In this document: in pieces, positions 18,441 through 26,085 of the stretch
How the letters are laid out: each line of letters begins with the position of its first letter
Position numbering within the stretch: the first letter of the stretch is position 1
Assembly: GCF_020037125.1 (NCBI RefSeq)
Contig: NZ_JAIQDG010000009.1
Span: 62,001 to 126,000, forward strand
DNA length: 64,000 bases
Direction of reading: 5' to 3'
Origin: Myxococcus sp. RHSTA-1-4
GTDB lineage: Bacteria > Myxococcota > Myxococcia > Myxococcales > Myxococcaceae
Translations under genes and position numbers: made by a program
Notes under the pieces: generated by a model
Told to the model about the DNA's origin: nothing
Database searches by the model: none
The model's input: the letters and a program-made list of their open reading frames with translations, nothing else

Positions 18441-19154
18441 ATGGCAAAGGCGCGGTGGACGTGGCTGGTGGTTGCGGCCGCCCTGGCGGGGGTGGCGGGT
18501 TGTGAGGACGGCGGCAAGGACCCGGACGGCAACACGCCGGACGCGGGGGGCACGGCTTCGGGGGCACAGCCCGGCTTCGGCAAGGACCGGCGCCAGCCGA
18601 CGGGGAAGCCCCTGACGCTGCCGGCGGGGGTGCAGGTGGTGTCGGGCACCCTGCCGGGCGCGGATGATGACGGCCGGTGCGGGGACCCGGAGCTGGAGCC
18701 GGTGGGCAGCGGCTTCATGGTGCGCGCCTGCCTGGAGATGACCAACACCACCGGAGGCCCCGTCCAGGTGACCTTCCCCCCGGGCCTCGTCATCGTCTCC
18801 ACGTCGGAGACGTACCAGAACGGCATGCTGGTGGAGCGCGTCGTGGTGGAGGTGCCGCCCACGCCCCCGGGCCCTGGCGGCGCCGATGCCGGCACCCCGG
18901 ACCCCGTCCCCGTGAAGATTCCCCTCCACCTCTACTGCATCAACGAGAACGCCGGGCCGTCCGCGCCGAGCGTGCGCTACACGCTGGGGCCCGTCACGGA
19001 CCACCCCCAGATGCGGGAGGTGTTCACCTTCCTGGAGGGGAAGGACGTCGCGGGTGACGGCAACCGGGTGGAGGTCGTCCAGGAGGCCATCTACAGCATC
19101 ACCGAGGACTCCGGGCTGACCGAGGACGACCGGGCGGCCCTCCGGGATTTGTAG
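18441..19154 (+). CDS. lipoprotein with possible thioester signature (copy 1)
   Basis: A 237-residue lipoprotein: signal TWLVVAAALAGVAG then Cys21, followed by a Gly/Asp-rich linker. The domain from about residue 56 is closely related to the next gene (shared NTTGGP.QV.FPPGL, YQNG.LVERVVVEVPPTP, AIYSIT). Besides the lipid Cys there are three Cys shared with the paralogue (80, 97, 166). Cys166 lies in LYCINE and Gln214 in VVQEAIYSIT, resembling the YC(I/V/L)(D/E) and (T/V)QxAIW motifs of thioester (TQXA/TED) domains, in which Cys and Gln form an internal thioester. The match is short and by eye, so the thioester is a hypothesis. The position beside cpaB-tadB-tadC suggests a surface role. Confidence 0.7.
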   Translation: MAKARWTWLVVAAALAGVAGCEDGGKDPDGNTPDAGGTASGAQPGFGKDRRQPTGKPLTLPAGVQVVSGTLPGADDDGRCGDPELEPVGSGFMVRACLEMTNTTGGPVQVTFPPGLVIVSTSETYQNGMLVERVVVEVPPTPPGPGGADAGTPDPVPVKIPLHLYCINENAGPSAPSVRYTLGPVTDHPQMREVFTFLEGKDVAGDGNRVEVVQEAIYSITEDSGLTEDDRAALRDL

Positions 19155-19320
19155 TCCGCTCCGGCACCCGCCTCCCCGGGCGCGGCGCCCCCTTCCGGCG
19201 GCCCGGACTCGCTCCGGAAACTCCGGGGTTGCCCGGGACCCGGGACTCGGCGAGTCTCGGGACACCTCATGACGCGGCGGCCCAGGGCCGGAAGGGGCCG
19301 CCCTCGGACAGGAGTGCGCA

Positions 19321-20028
19321 ATGGCGCATGTGGCCTGGAAGTGGCTGGTGGTCGCGGCAGGAGTCGGAGTGGGGGTATTGGCGTGCGGCGACGACGATGA
19401 CGACGGTAACGGGAACCCCACCGGTGAGGGGACGAACGTGGTGCGGCCCGGCATGGGCGAGGACGAGGGCGAGCCGCGCGGCAAGCCGCTCAACCTGCCC
19501 GCGGGCATCGTCATCAGCGGCGACCTGTACGGCGCCAACGACATCACGGACGACTGTGGCAAGCAGGAGCCCGGCAACGGCTCCGGCGAGTACGTGCGGG
19601 TCTGCGTGCCGCTGCGTAACACCACCGGCGGGCCGATACAGGTGGAGTTTCCTCCCGGGCTGACGCTCATCACCCGCTCCGAGGGCTACCAGAACGGCCT
19701 GCTCGTGGAGCGCGTGGTGGTGGAGGTGCCGCCCACGCCCGGCGGCCCCGGGGGCCTGCCGGACGGCGGCCCGGACCCGGACGCCTATGTGGTGCCCCTC
19801 TTCACCTACTGCCTCAACGAGGAGCGCACCCCCAGTGACACGGGCACCCCGTACAAGCTGGGCAACGTCACGGACGACGCCGCCATCACCGAATTGCTCG
19901 GCCTGGTGAAGGGCAAGAACATCGACACCGACGACGAGGTGGACGCGGTGCAGCACGCCATCTACAGCATCACCGAGCGCACCGGCCTGACGTCGAGGGA
20001 CCGCGCCGACCTCGCGGACATCAAGTAG
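19321..20028 (+). CDS. lipoprotein with possible thioester signature (copy 2)
   Basis: A 235-residue paralogue of the upstream gene. The lipoprotein signal ends VGVGVLAC (Cys22) and is followed by DDDDDGNGN. Shared Cys are 79, 95 and 164; Cys164 is in TYCLNE and Gln211 in AVQHAIYSIT, 47 residues apart (48 in copy 1). The linker after VEVPPTP is Gly/Pro-rich in both. The gap between the copies is 166 bp and shows no obvious similarity to the gap before copy 1, so the duplication is old or limited to the coding part. AGGAG before the ATG is a good ribosome site. The protein should be surface- or periplasm-exposed. Confidence 0.7.
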   Translation: MAHVAWKWLVVAAGVGVGVLACGDDDDDGNGNPTGEGTNVVRPGMGEDEGEPRGKPLNLPAGIVISGDLYGANDITDDCGKQEPGNGSGEYVRVCVPLRNTTGGPIQVEFPPGLTLITRSEGYQNGLLVERVVVEVPPTPGGPGGLPDGGPDPDAYVVPLFTYCLNEERTPSDTGTPYKLGNVTDDAAITELLGLVKGKNIDTDDEVDAVQHAIYSITERTGLTSRDRADLADIK

Positions 20029-20047
20029 GACCGGGACGGTTGTCCTG

Positions 20048-20127
20048 GAATGGCGCGGGATACAGAGCTGTCACGAGAGGTGGTTTTGACACCCGGTGTA
20101 TCCCACGGCTAACATCCCGCGCCATTC
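20048..20127. repeat. perfect 14-bp inverted repeat around the cpaB promoter
   Basis: GAATGGCGCGGGAT (20048-20061) is repeated as its exact complement ATCCCGCGCCATTC (20114-20127). Part of the left arm (GGGATACA, 20057-20064) can also pair with TGTATCCC (20097-20104), giving two exclusive folds. Between the arms lies ACACCCGGTGT (20089-20099), a smaller palindrome. Confidence 0.75.
20086..20115 (+). promoter_or_regulatory. sigma-70-type promoter for cpaB-tadB-tadC
   Basis: TTGACA (20086-20091) and TAACAT (20110-20115) are separated by 18 bp. The -10 box overlaps the right arm of the 14-bp inverted repeat, and the palindrome ACACCCGGTGT starts inside the -35 box and runs into the spacer. The start codon of cpaB is about 100 bp downstream. 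The arrangement suggests repression or operator control. Confidence 0.7.
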
Positions 20128-20216
20128 TGGCCAGTTGTGCCATCTTGTATTCAAACACCCCCTCTGGACTGCCACGCCGCCGAACGGCGCCCCCCCGTTT
20201 TGGAGGTTCCTGAACC

Positions 20217-21032
20217 ATGCTGAAGGGCAAGACTCCGCTCGTCGTCGCGCTCGTGCTGGGCCTGCTGGCCGGCGTCATCGCGTATTCCGCCATCAAGAAG
20301 AAGGAGGCGGACGTCCGCCGCGGATGGAACCTGGTGCCGGTGGTGGTGGCCGCGCAGGACATCCCCGAGGGCACCGTCATCACCTTCGAGATGATCTCCC
20401 AGCGCTCGGTGCCGGAGCAGTTCGTCACCTCGTCGGTGGTGCGTCCGGACTCGGCGTCCTACGTGGTGAACCAGAAGGTGCTGGTCGCGCTGCAGGCGGG
20501 TGATCCGCTGCTGTGGAGCCAGTTCGAGACGACGAAGGCGGCCGAGCGCCTGTCCTCGAAGGTGCAGAAGAAGGCGCGCGCCATCACCATCGAGGCGAAG
20601 AACACCACGTCGGTGGGCGGGTGGATCCGCCCCAACGACAAGGTGGACGTCATCGGGACGTTCCGGGATCCGCAGACGGACGAGAGCGTGGCGGTGACGC
20701 TCCTGCAGAACGTCATCGTGGTGGCCACGGGCAAGATCACCGGTACCACCAACGTGAACCTCATCCCCGAGGGCCAGCGCGAGTACAACAACATCTCGCT
20801 GATGGTGCTGCCGGAGGAGGCGGAAATCCTCGTCCTGGCGACGGAGCTGGGCCAGCTCACGCTCACCCTGCGCAACGAGGACGACGTGGACCTCATCGAG
20901 GAGCGTGGCCGCGCCACCATCAGCACGCTGCTGTCGGGCGAGCGCACCCGCGTGCTGGAGCAGAAGCGCCGGGAGATCATCCAGATCATCAAGGGCGGCG
21001 GCGAGAAGGCCGCGGGCGCCGGCGTGCCGTAG
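20217..21032 (+). CDS. cpaB: Flp pilus assembly protein CpaB/RcpC
   Basis: A 271-residue protein with an N-terminal membrane anchor (LVVALVLGLLAGVIAYSAI) and the CpaB pattern: VPVVVAAQDIPEGTVITFEMI, then a SAF-like fold and VGGWIRPNDKVDVIGTF. In Tad systems CpaB/RcpC sits in the periplasm and supports the secretin. GGAGG lies upstream of the ATG. It leads a set with tadB and tadC under a clear promoter. No secretin or TadA ATPase gene is in the window, so the apparatus must be completed from elsewhere. Confidence 0.88.
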   Translation: MLKGKTPLVVALVLGLLAGVIAYSAIKKKEADVRRGWNLVPVVVAAQDIPEGTVITFEMISQRSVPEQFVTSSVVRPDSASYVVNQKVLVALQAGDPLLWSQFETTKAAERLSSKVQKKARAITIEAKNTTSVGGWIRPNDKVDVIGTFRDPQTDESVAVTLLQNVIVVATGKITGTTNVNLIPEGQREYNNISLMVLPEEAEILVLATELGQLTLTLRNEDDVDLIEERGRATISTLLSGERTRVLEQKRREIIQIIKGGGEKAAGAGVP

Positions 21033-21080
21033 CGGCGCGCCCCGCGCCTCGGTCCCCCCACCTCCAAGGGACGCACGCCC

Positions 21081-21926
21081 ATGCTCGCCGGAATCGTCCT
21101 CCTCCTCGTCACCGGGTCGGTCTTCTTCTTCAGCCTGGTGATCTTCAGCGTCCTGTCGAAGGCGTATGAGCAGTACCAGGAGCGCTACGTCGCCAAGTCG
21201 ATGAACGACTTGAGCGACATGTTCCTCTTCATCGATGCGCGCCAGATGTTGATCCTCAACATCGCGAGCATGTGCTTGTTGGGAATCCTGTCGTACATCA
21301 TCTTCAACCCCATCCTGGCGGTGATCGCGACGGTGTTCGGCTTCTTCGTGCCGATGCTGCTGGTGAAGCACTACCGCAAGCGCCGCATCAAGAAGTTCAA
21401 CGTCCAGCTCGTGGACGCGCTGCAGGCCATGGCCAACGCCTTCAAGGCGGGCCTCACCTTCCCGCAGGCCATCGAACACGTGGCGCGCGAGGCGATGCCT
21501 CCGCTGTCCCAGGAGTTCGGCCTGTTCGTGAAGGAAGTGAAGCTGGGCGTGCCGCTGGAGGAGGCGCTCATCAACATGGGGCGCCGGGTGGGCAGCGACG
21601 ACCTGGAGCTGGTGGTGGTGTCCACGAACATCGCCCGGCAGCTCGGCGGCAACATGGCGGAGATGTTCGAGACCATCTCCACGGTGATTCGCGAGCGCTT
21701 CCGCCTGGAAGGGAAGATCGACGCGCTCACCGCGCAGGGCAAGCTGCAGGGGTGGATTGTCGCGGCCATGCCGGCGGTGCTGGGCATGGTGCTCAACTAC
21801 ATGCGGCCGGACCTGATGGAGCCCATGATGAACCACCTGTTCGGGTGGATCCTGGTGGTCATCATCGCCATCATGGAAATCATGGGCATCCTCATCATCC
21901 GGCGCATCGTCAACATCGATATCTGA
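21081..21926 (+). CDS. tadB: Tad inner-membrane platform protein TadB
   Basis: A 281-residue membrane protein with a T2SSF (GspF-type) domain. Helices are at the N-terminus (GIVLLLVTGSVFFFSLVIFSVL), around residues 57-85 (LILNIASMCLLGILSYIIF ... FFVPMLLV) and at the C-terminus (WILVVIIAIMEIMGILII). The cytoplasmic part shows the TadB motif QLVDALQAMANAFKAGLTFPQAIEHVA and the second half SDDLELVVVSTNIARQLGGNMAEMFETI. It should form the platform for fibre assembly together with TadC. From memory it corresponds to one of the Kil genes of the second M. xanthus cluster (MXAN_4648-4651). Confidence 0.9.
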   Translation: MLAGIVLLLVTGSVFFFSLVIFSVLSKAYEQYQERYVAKSMNDLSDMFLFIDARQMLILNIASMCLLGILSYIIFNPILAVIATVFGFFVPMLLVKHYRKRRIKKFNVQLVDALQAMANAFKAGLTFPQAIEHVAREAMPPLSQEFGLFVKEVKLGVPLEEALINMGRRVGSDDLELVVVSTNIARQLGGNMAEMFETISTVIRERFRLEGKIDALTAQGKLQGWIVAAMPAVLGMVLNYMRPDLMEPMMNHLFGWILVVIIAIMEIMGILIIRRIVNIDI

Positions 21927-21936
21927 GGGGTGCACC

Positions 21937-22821
21937 GTGGATGTCCTGACGCAAGTGCTGGTCGGCAGCTCGGCGCTGCTCTTCGCGGGCGCGGTGGGCT
22001 TCCTGGGCCTGGGCCTGTACCAGCAGCTCTTCGAGCGCTTCCTGTCGGAGGTGCGCGAGGAGTCGACGGGTGGCGTGAAGGGCGCCGGCTCGGTGGCCAT
22101 TCGCCGGCTGGGGGCCATGAACCGGCGCTTCATGTGGCCGGGCTACGAGGCCAAGGCGCGCCGCAACCTCATCAAGGCGGGTGAGCCGCAGGGCTACAAG
22201 CCCGAGGACATCATGGCGCTGCAGGAGGTCAGCGCGGTGATTGGCCTGCTGATGGGCCTGGTCCTGATGAACGGCATCGGCTTCAACCTGGTGTGGGCCC
22301 TGGCGGTCATGCTGCTCGGCATGTACTACCCGCTGATGTGGCTGAACGACCAGGTGAAGAAGCGCCACCTGCAGATCAGCCGCGCGCTGCCCTACAACCT
22401 GGACCTGCTGACGCTGTCGGTGGAGGCGGGCCTGGACTTCACCGCCGCGCTGGCGAAGGTGGTGGAGAAGGGCAAGGCGGGCCCGCTGCGCGAGGAGCTG
22501 CAGCTGGTGCTCAAGCAGCTGAAGATGGGCAAGACGCGCGAAGAGGCGCTCAAGAGCATGATCGTCCGCGTGGACCTGCCGGCGCTGTCGACGTTCGTCA
22601 CCGCGCTCATCCAGGCGGACAAGATGGGCACCAGCCTGGGCAAGGTGCTGCGCATCCAGTCCACGCAGATGCGCATCGACCGCACGCAGCGCGCGGAGAA
22701 GCTGGCCGGCGAGGCCCCGGTGAAGATGCTCTTCCCGCTCATCGCCTGCATCTTCCCGACGGTGTTCATGGTGCTGTTCGGGCCCATCGTGTTCCAGTTC
22801 TTCTTCGGTGAGCTCGCCTGA
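21937..22821 (+). CDS. tadC: Tad inner-membrane platform protein TadC
   Basis: A 294-residue T2SSF-domain protein starting with GTG 10 bp after tadB. Membrane segments: SSALLFAGAVGFLGLGLYQQL, a central pair (VIGLLMGLVLMNGIGF ... LAVMLLGMYYPLMWL) and the C-terminal KMLFPLIACIFPTVFMVLFGPIVF. The core LPYNLDLLTLSVEAGLDFTAAL and TFVTALIQADKMGTSLGKVLRIQS is characteristic of TadC. It pairs with TadB in the inner-membrane platform. The following FHA gene is separated by only about 10-20 bp. Confidence 0.9.
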   Translation: MDVLTQVLVGSSALLFAGAVGFLGLGLYQQLFERFLSEVREESTGGVKGAGSVAIRRLGAMNRRFMWPGYEAKARRNLIKAGEPQGYKPEDIMALQEVSAVIGLLMGLVLMNGIGFNLVWALAVMLLGMYYPLMWLNDQVKKRHLQISRALPYNLDLLTLSVEAGLDFTAALAKVVEKGKAGPLREELQLVLKQLKMGKTREEALKSMIVRVDLPALSTFVTALIQADKMGTSLGKVLRIQSTQMRIDRTQRAEKLAGEAPVKMLFPLIACIFPTVFMVLFGPIVFQFFFGELA

Positions 22822-22830
22822 GGTCGTGCC

Positions 22831-24297
22831 CTGCCTATCCGTTTGACCATCACCAAGGGGCTCCAGGAGGGAAGGGAGCTCGTCTTCGAGCAGGCCGAGG
22901 TGAAGATCGGCCGCACCTCGGAGAATGACCTGGTGCTGCACGACCACGGCGTGTCCCGGCGGCATGCCCGCATCGTCGAGCGCAACGGGCTGTACTTCGC
23001 CGCGGACGTGGGCAGCTCCAACGGCACCTCCCTCAACGGCGCGCCGCTGCCCGGCGAGCAGCAGCTCCGGGACGGGGACCGCATCACCGTGGGGCCGGTG
23101 GAGTTCACCTTCGTCTGGGTGCCGCCGGAAGGGGACGAGGACGCCACGCGGCCCATCCGCCGCAACGCTCCGCCGCCCCCCGCGGAGGAGATGACGGAGC
23201 TCATCCCCACCAGCCAGTTGCCCGCCCTCGCGCCGGTGCCCCCCGCGGACCCGCCTCCGCCGCCGCCGCAACCGTCGCCGGCGCTGGCGAAGGTGGAGCC
23301 GCCGCCGGTGCCGGCCCGGGTGGAGCCGGACGAGGAGAGGACGCAGGCGCTGACCGCCGCCGAGCGCGCCCGCCTCCGCCGCGAGCTGGCCCGGAGCCGT
23401 GGTGGGCAGGTGAAGCTGTGGTGGAGCGAGCTATCGCTGGGCGGCCGCGTGGTGGTGGGGCTGGTGATGGTGCTGGTGGTGCTGGGAGGCCTGGGGGCGC
23501 TGGGCGTCGTATTCATGCCCCGCCTGGGCCTGGGCGGCCCGGGCGGACCGGAGCCGGTGGTGCTCGGGAGGGAGACGGTGCCGGACTCGTTCGGCCTGGG
23601 CGAGGACGTGCGGTGGGAGCGCCCGGACCAGAAGGCGTTCGACTTCCAGTTCGTCACGCCCACGCGGGCGGTGGCGGTGCTGCACTACCAGGCCAGCGGC
23701 ATCTCCAAGGAGGAGGTGGCGCTGGTGCTCAACGGGGCCAACCTGGGCTGGGTTCCCCCGGACACGACGTCCACCGCGGAGCGGGAGCTGGAGCACATCC
23801 TCCCGGCGCTCTCGCTGAGGCGCAACGAGCTCAACTCGCTCGTCTTCGACAACGTGCGCAACCCGCCCGGCAGCGACACGTGGCGGGTGTGGAACCTGCG
23901 GCTGGAGGTCATCCCCGTGCCGGAGCTGTCCCGGGAGGACCTGCTGGCCAGGGCGCGCGAGTACTCGGTGGCCGCCGCCCGCTTCTACGAGACGAAGGCC
24001 GTGGGCGCGGAGAACCTCTTCAAGGCGTGGCAGCAGTACCGCTTCGCGTGGATTACCCTCGAGGCCCTGGACGAGAAGCCGGACCTGTACGAGGACGTGC
24101 GCTTCCAGCTCGGTCAGGTGACGGTCGAGCTGGACCACAAGTGCAGCCAGCTGATGCTCGATTTCCAACGGGCCGTGCAGTTCAGGAACGCGAGGAAGGC
24201 CCGGGCCGCCCTGCAGGACATCAGCAGGCGCTTCCCTACCGCCGAGCATCGCTGCCACAATCGGGCCCTGGAATTGGCATATGAGCACGAGCTGTAG
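22831..24297 (+). CDS. FHA-domain membrane protein (Tad/Kil cluster)
   Basis: A protein of 484-488 residues with an N-terminal FHA domain: KIGRTSENDLVLHD, SRRHARI and SSNGTSLNG are the phosphothreonine-binding loops. A Pro-rich linker leads to one membrane segment (about 205-229 counted from 22831, GRVVVGLVMVLVVLGGLGALGVVF) and a C-terminal soluble domain ending in TPR-like helices. No ATG or GTG start is available. CTG 22831 is preceded by GAGG at 7 nt and yields LPIRLTITKG; TTG 22843 lacks a well-spaced ribosome site, so I use the CTG with reservation. It probably recruits phosphorylated partners to the TadB/TadC platform. Confidence 0.82.
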   Translation: MPIRLTITKGLQEGRELVFEQAEVKIGRTSENDLVLHDHGVSRRHARIVERNGLYFAADVGSSNGTSLNGAPLPGEQQLRDGDRITVGPVEFTFVWVPPEGDEDATRPIRRNAPPPPAEEMTELIPTSQLPALAPVPPADPPPPPPQPSPALAKVEPPPVPARVEPDEERTQALTAAERARLRRELARSRGGQVKLWWSELSLGGRVVVGLVMVLVVLGGLGALGVVFMPRLGLGGPGGPEPVVLGRETVPDSFGLGEDVRWERPDQKAFDFQFVTPTRAVAVLHYQASGISKEEVALVLNGANLGWVPPDTTSTAERELEHILPALSLRRNELNSLVFDNVRNPPGSDTWRVWNLRLEVIPVPELSREDLLARAREYSVAAARFYETKAVGAENLFKAWQQYRFAWITLEALDEKPDLYEDVRFQLGQVTVELDHKCSQLMLDFQRAVQFRNARKARAALQDISRRFPTAEHRCHNRALELAYEHEL

Positions 24298-24333
24298 GCC
24301 CGTGCCCCCCTTCGTAGGAAGTCGGTGACCCCC

Positions 24334-26085
24334 ATGTCGAACGGTTCCCCTCCGGCGCGCCGCAGGCCCACCTCCGGGACGCCCTCGGGCGGAACCGGGG
24401 CCCGCCCCGCCGCGCGCAGGACGTCCCCCGGTGCCGCCCCGGCTCGGCCCGCCCCCACCACCGTCTCCCCGCGGCTCGTCTGCATCGCCGGCCCGAAGGC
24501 CGGTGAGGAGTTCACCCTGACGGACGGCGAGTACGTCGTCGGCCGCGCCACGGACAACCCCATCTGCATCCCGGACACGTCCGTGTCGCGCAAGCACGTC
24601 ATGCTGCGCCAGATGGGCTCGGGCTGGGCGGTGAGCGACCTGGGCTCGGGCAACGGCACGCTCGTCAACGGTGACGTCATCAGCGACGAGACGCCCCTGG
24701 CCAACGGTGACGTCATCACCCTGGGTGACACGGAGCTGCGCTTCGAGGACGTGGCCAACTCCACGATGGAGGTGGCCGCGCCGCCGCCGCGGCCGGCCCG
24801 GCCCTCGGCGGGAGGCAGCGGCAGCCGGGGGGCGGTGCCTGCCCGCCCGCCGCCGCGTCCGGAGGGTGGGCGCGTGCGTACCGCCCGCACGGCCGCCGCC
24901 ACGCCGCCCGACCCCGCGGCGGCGAAGAAGAAGCTGCGCATCAAGCTGGCCGCCGCCGCCGTGGTGGTGTTGCTCTTCGCCGGCCTGGGCGTGGTGCGGA
25001 TGAACGTGAGCCAGCAGCAGGCCGCCGAGGCCGCGCGGGCCCAGGAGAGCAAGAGCCGGCGGGAGATGCTGGGCGCGCTGTTCCAGGACGCGAAGAACCT
25101 GGTGCGCGAGGGCAAGTGGATTGAAGCGCAGGCGAAGCTGGAGGAGCTGCAGGCCCAGGCGCCGGACTACCCGGGCGTGACGGACTACCTCGGGCACGCG
25201 GAGCGCGAGATTCCCATCCAGCGCGACCTGGCGGAGGTGCAGGCGGCGCTGGCGAAGAACGAGCTGGGCAAGGCCTCCGCCGCGCTGGCCCGGACGAGCA
25301 AGACGCAGTTCCTGGACGACCAGGTGCGCACCGCGAAGCGCGCGCTGCAGGACGCGGCCGACAAGCGCACCCGCGAGGCGCGCACGGCGCTGGACGGCAA
25401 CCAGCTCAACGAGGCGAAGGCCATCACCGACGACGTGCTGGTGGCCTTCCCGGAGCACCGGGACGCGAAGCTCATCAACGAGCAGGCGGTGCAGGCCATC
25501 GAGTACCGCGACAGGCCGAAGGTCGTCGTCCAGGGCCCCGCGCCCAAGCCGTGGGAGCCCGCGGTGGAGCGCTACCGCGACGGCGACGTGTCCGGCGCGG
25601 TGGCCATCCTCAACGCGTGCATGTCCAAGACGCCGCAGTGCAAGAAGCTGCTCGGGCAGATGAACGACTTCAGCAACCTGTACAAGCGCCTGGAGGACCT
25701 GGACGCCAAGGGCCTGTCGAAGCTGCTGGCGCTGGACAAGGACATCACCGACGGGCGGCCGAGCAAGATGGCGCGCAACGCCGGCACGCGCGCGGCCACC
25801 ATCTTCTACAGGGGCGCCACCGCGGCGAAGGCGGCCGGCCAGTGGGGCCGCGCCATGGAGTATGCGCGGCGCGCGCTGCAGGCGGACCCGGGCCATGCCG
25901 GCGCCAACAACATCATCAGCGAGATGAAGACCAAGGCGAAGGACCTGTACCTCTCCGCCTACTCCATCAAGGACTCGGCCCCCGAGGACGCGCTGCCCAA
26001 GTTCAAGGACGTGGTGGCGATGACGCCGCCCGAAGACGAGTACCACCAGAAGGCGCAGACCTGGGTCGAGAAGCTGTCGCGATGA
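24334..26085 (+). CDS. FHA-domain protein with TPR-like periplasmic region
   Basis: A 583-residue protein. After a basic, Pro/Thr-rich N-terminus comes an FHA domain (YVVGRATDNPICIPD, VSRKHVML, LGSGNGTLVNG), a Pro-rich linker, one membrane helix (IKLAAAAVVVLLFAGLGVV) and about 350 residues of TPR-like helices (EGKWIEAQAKLEELQAQAPDYPGV and others). GTG 24325 is an alternative start; spacing from AGGAA favours neither strongly. The architecture mirrors the upstream FHA protein, so the two may work as a pair that couples Ser/Thr phosphorylation to the Tad-like machine. Its stop overlaps the xseA start (ATGA). Confidence 0.82.
   Translation: MSNGSPPARRRPTSGTPSGGTGARPAARRTSPGAAPARPAPTTVSPRLVCIAGPKAGEEFTLTDGEYVVGRATDNPICIPDTSVSRKHVMLRQMGSGWAVSDLGSGNGTLVNGDVISDETPLANGDVITLGDTELRFEDVANSTMEVAAPPPRPARPSAGGSGSRGAVPARPPPRPEGGRVRTARTAAATPPDPAAAKKKLRIKLAAAAVVVLLFAGLGVVRMNVSQQQAAEAARAQESKSRREMLGALFQDAKNLVREGKWIEAQAKLEELQAQAPDYPGVTDYLGHAEREIPIQRDLAEVQAALAKNELGKASAALARTSKTQFLDDQVRTAKRALQDAADKRTREARTALDGNQLNEAKAITDDVLVAFPEHRDAKLINEQAVQAIEYRDRPKVVVQGPAPKPWEPAVERYRDGDVSGAVAILNACMSKTPQCKKLLGQMNDFSNLYKRLEDLDAKGLSKLLALDKDITDGRPSKMARNAGTRAATIFYRGATAAKAAGQWGRAMEYARRALQADPGHAGANNIISEMKTKAKDLYLSAYSIKDSAPEDALPKFKDVVAMTPPEDEYHQKAQTWVEKLSR

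Noticed and set aside
18324-19320. Insertion sequence or recent tandem duplication around the lipoprotein pair
   Set aside because: The gaps before the two copies do not resemble each other, no transposase is present and the proteins have diverged, so the duplication is old.
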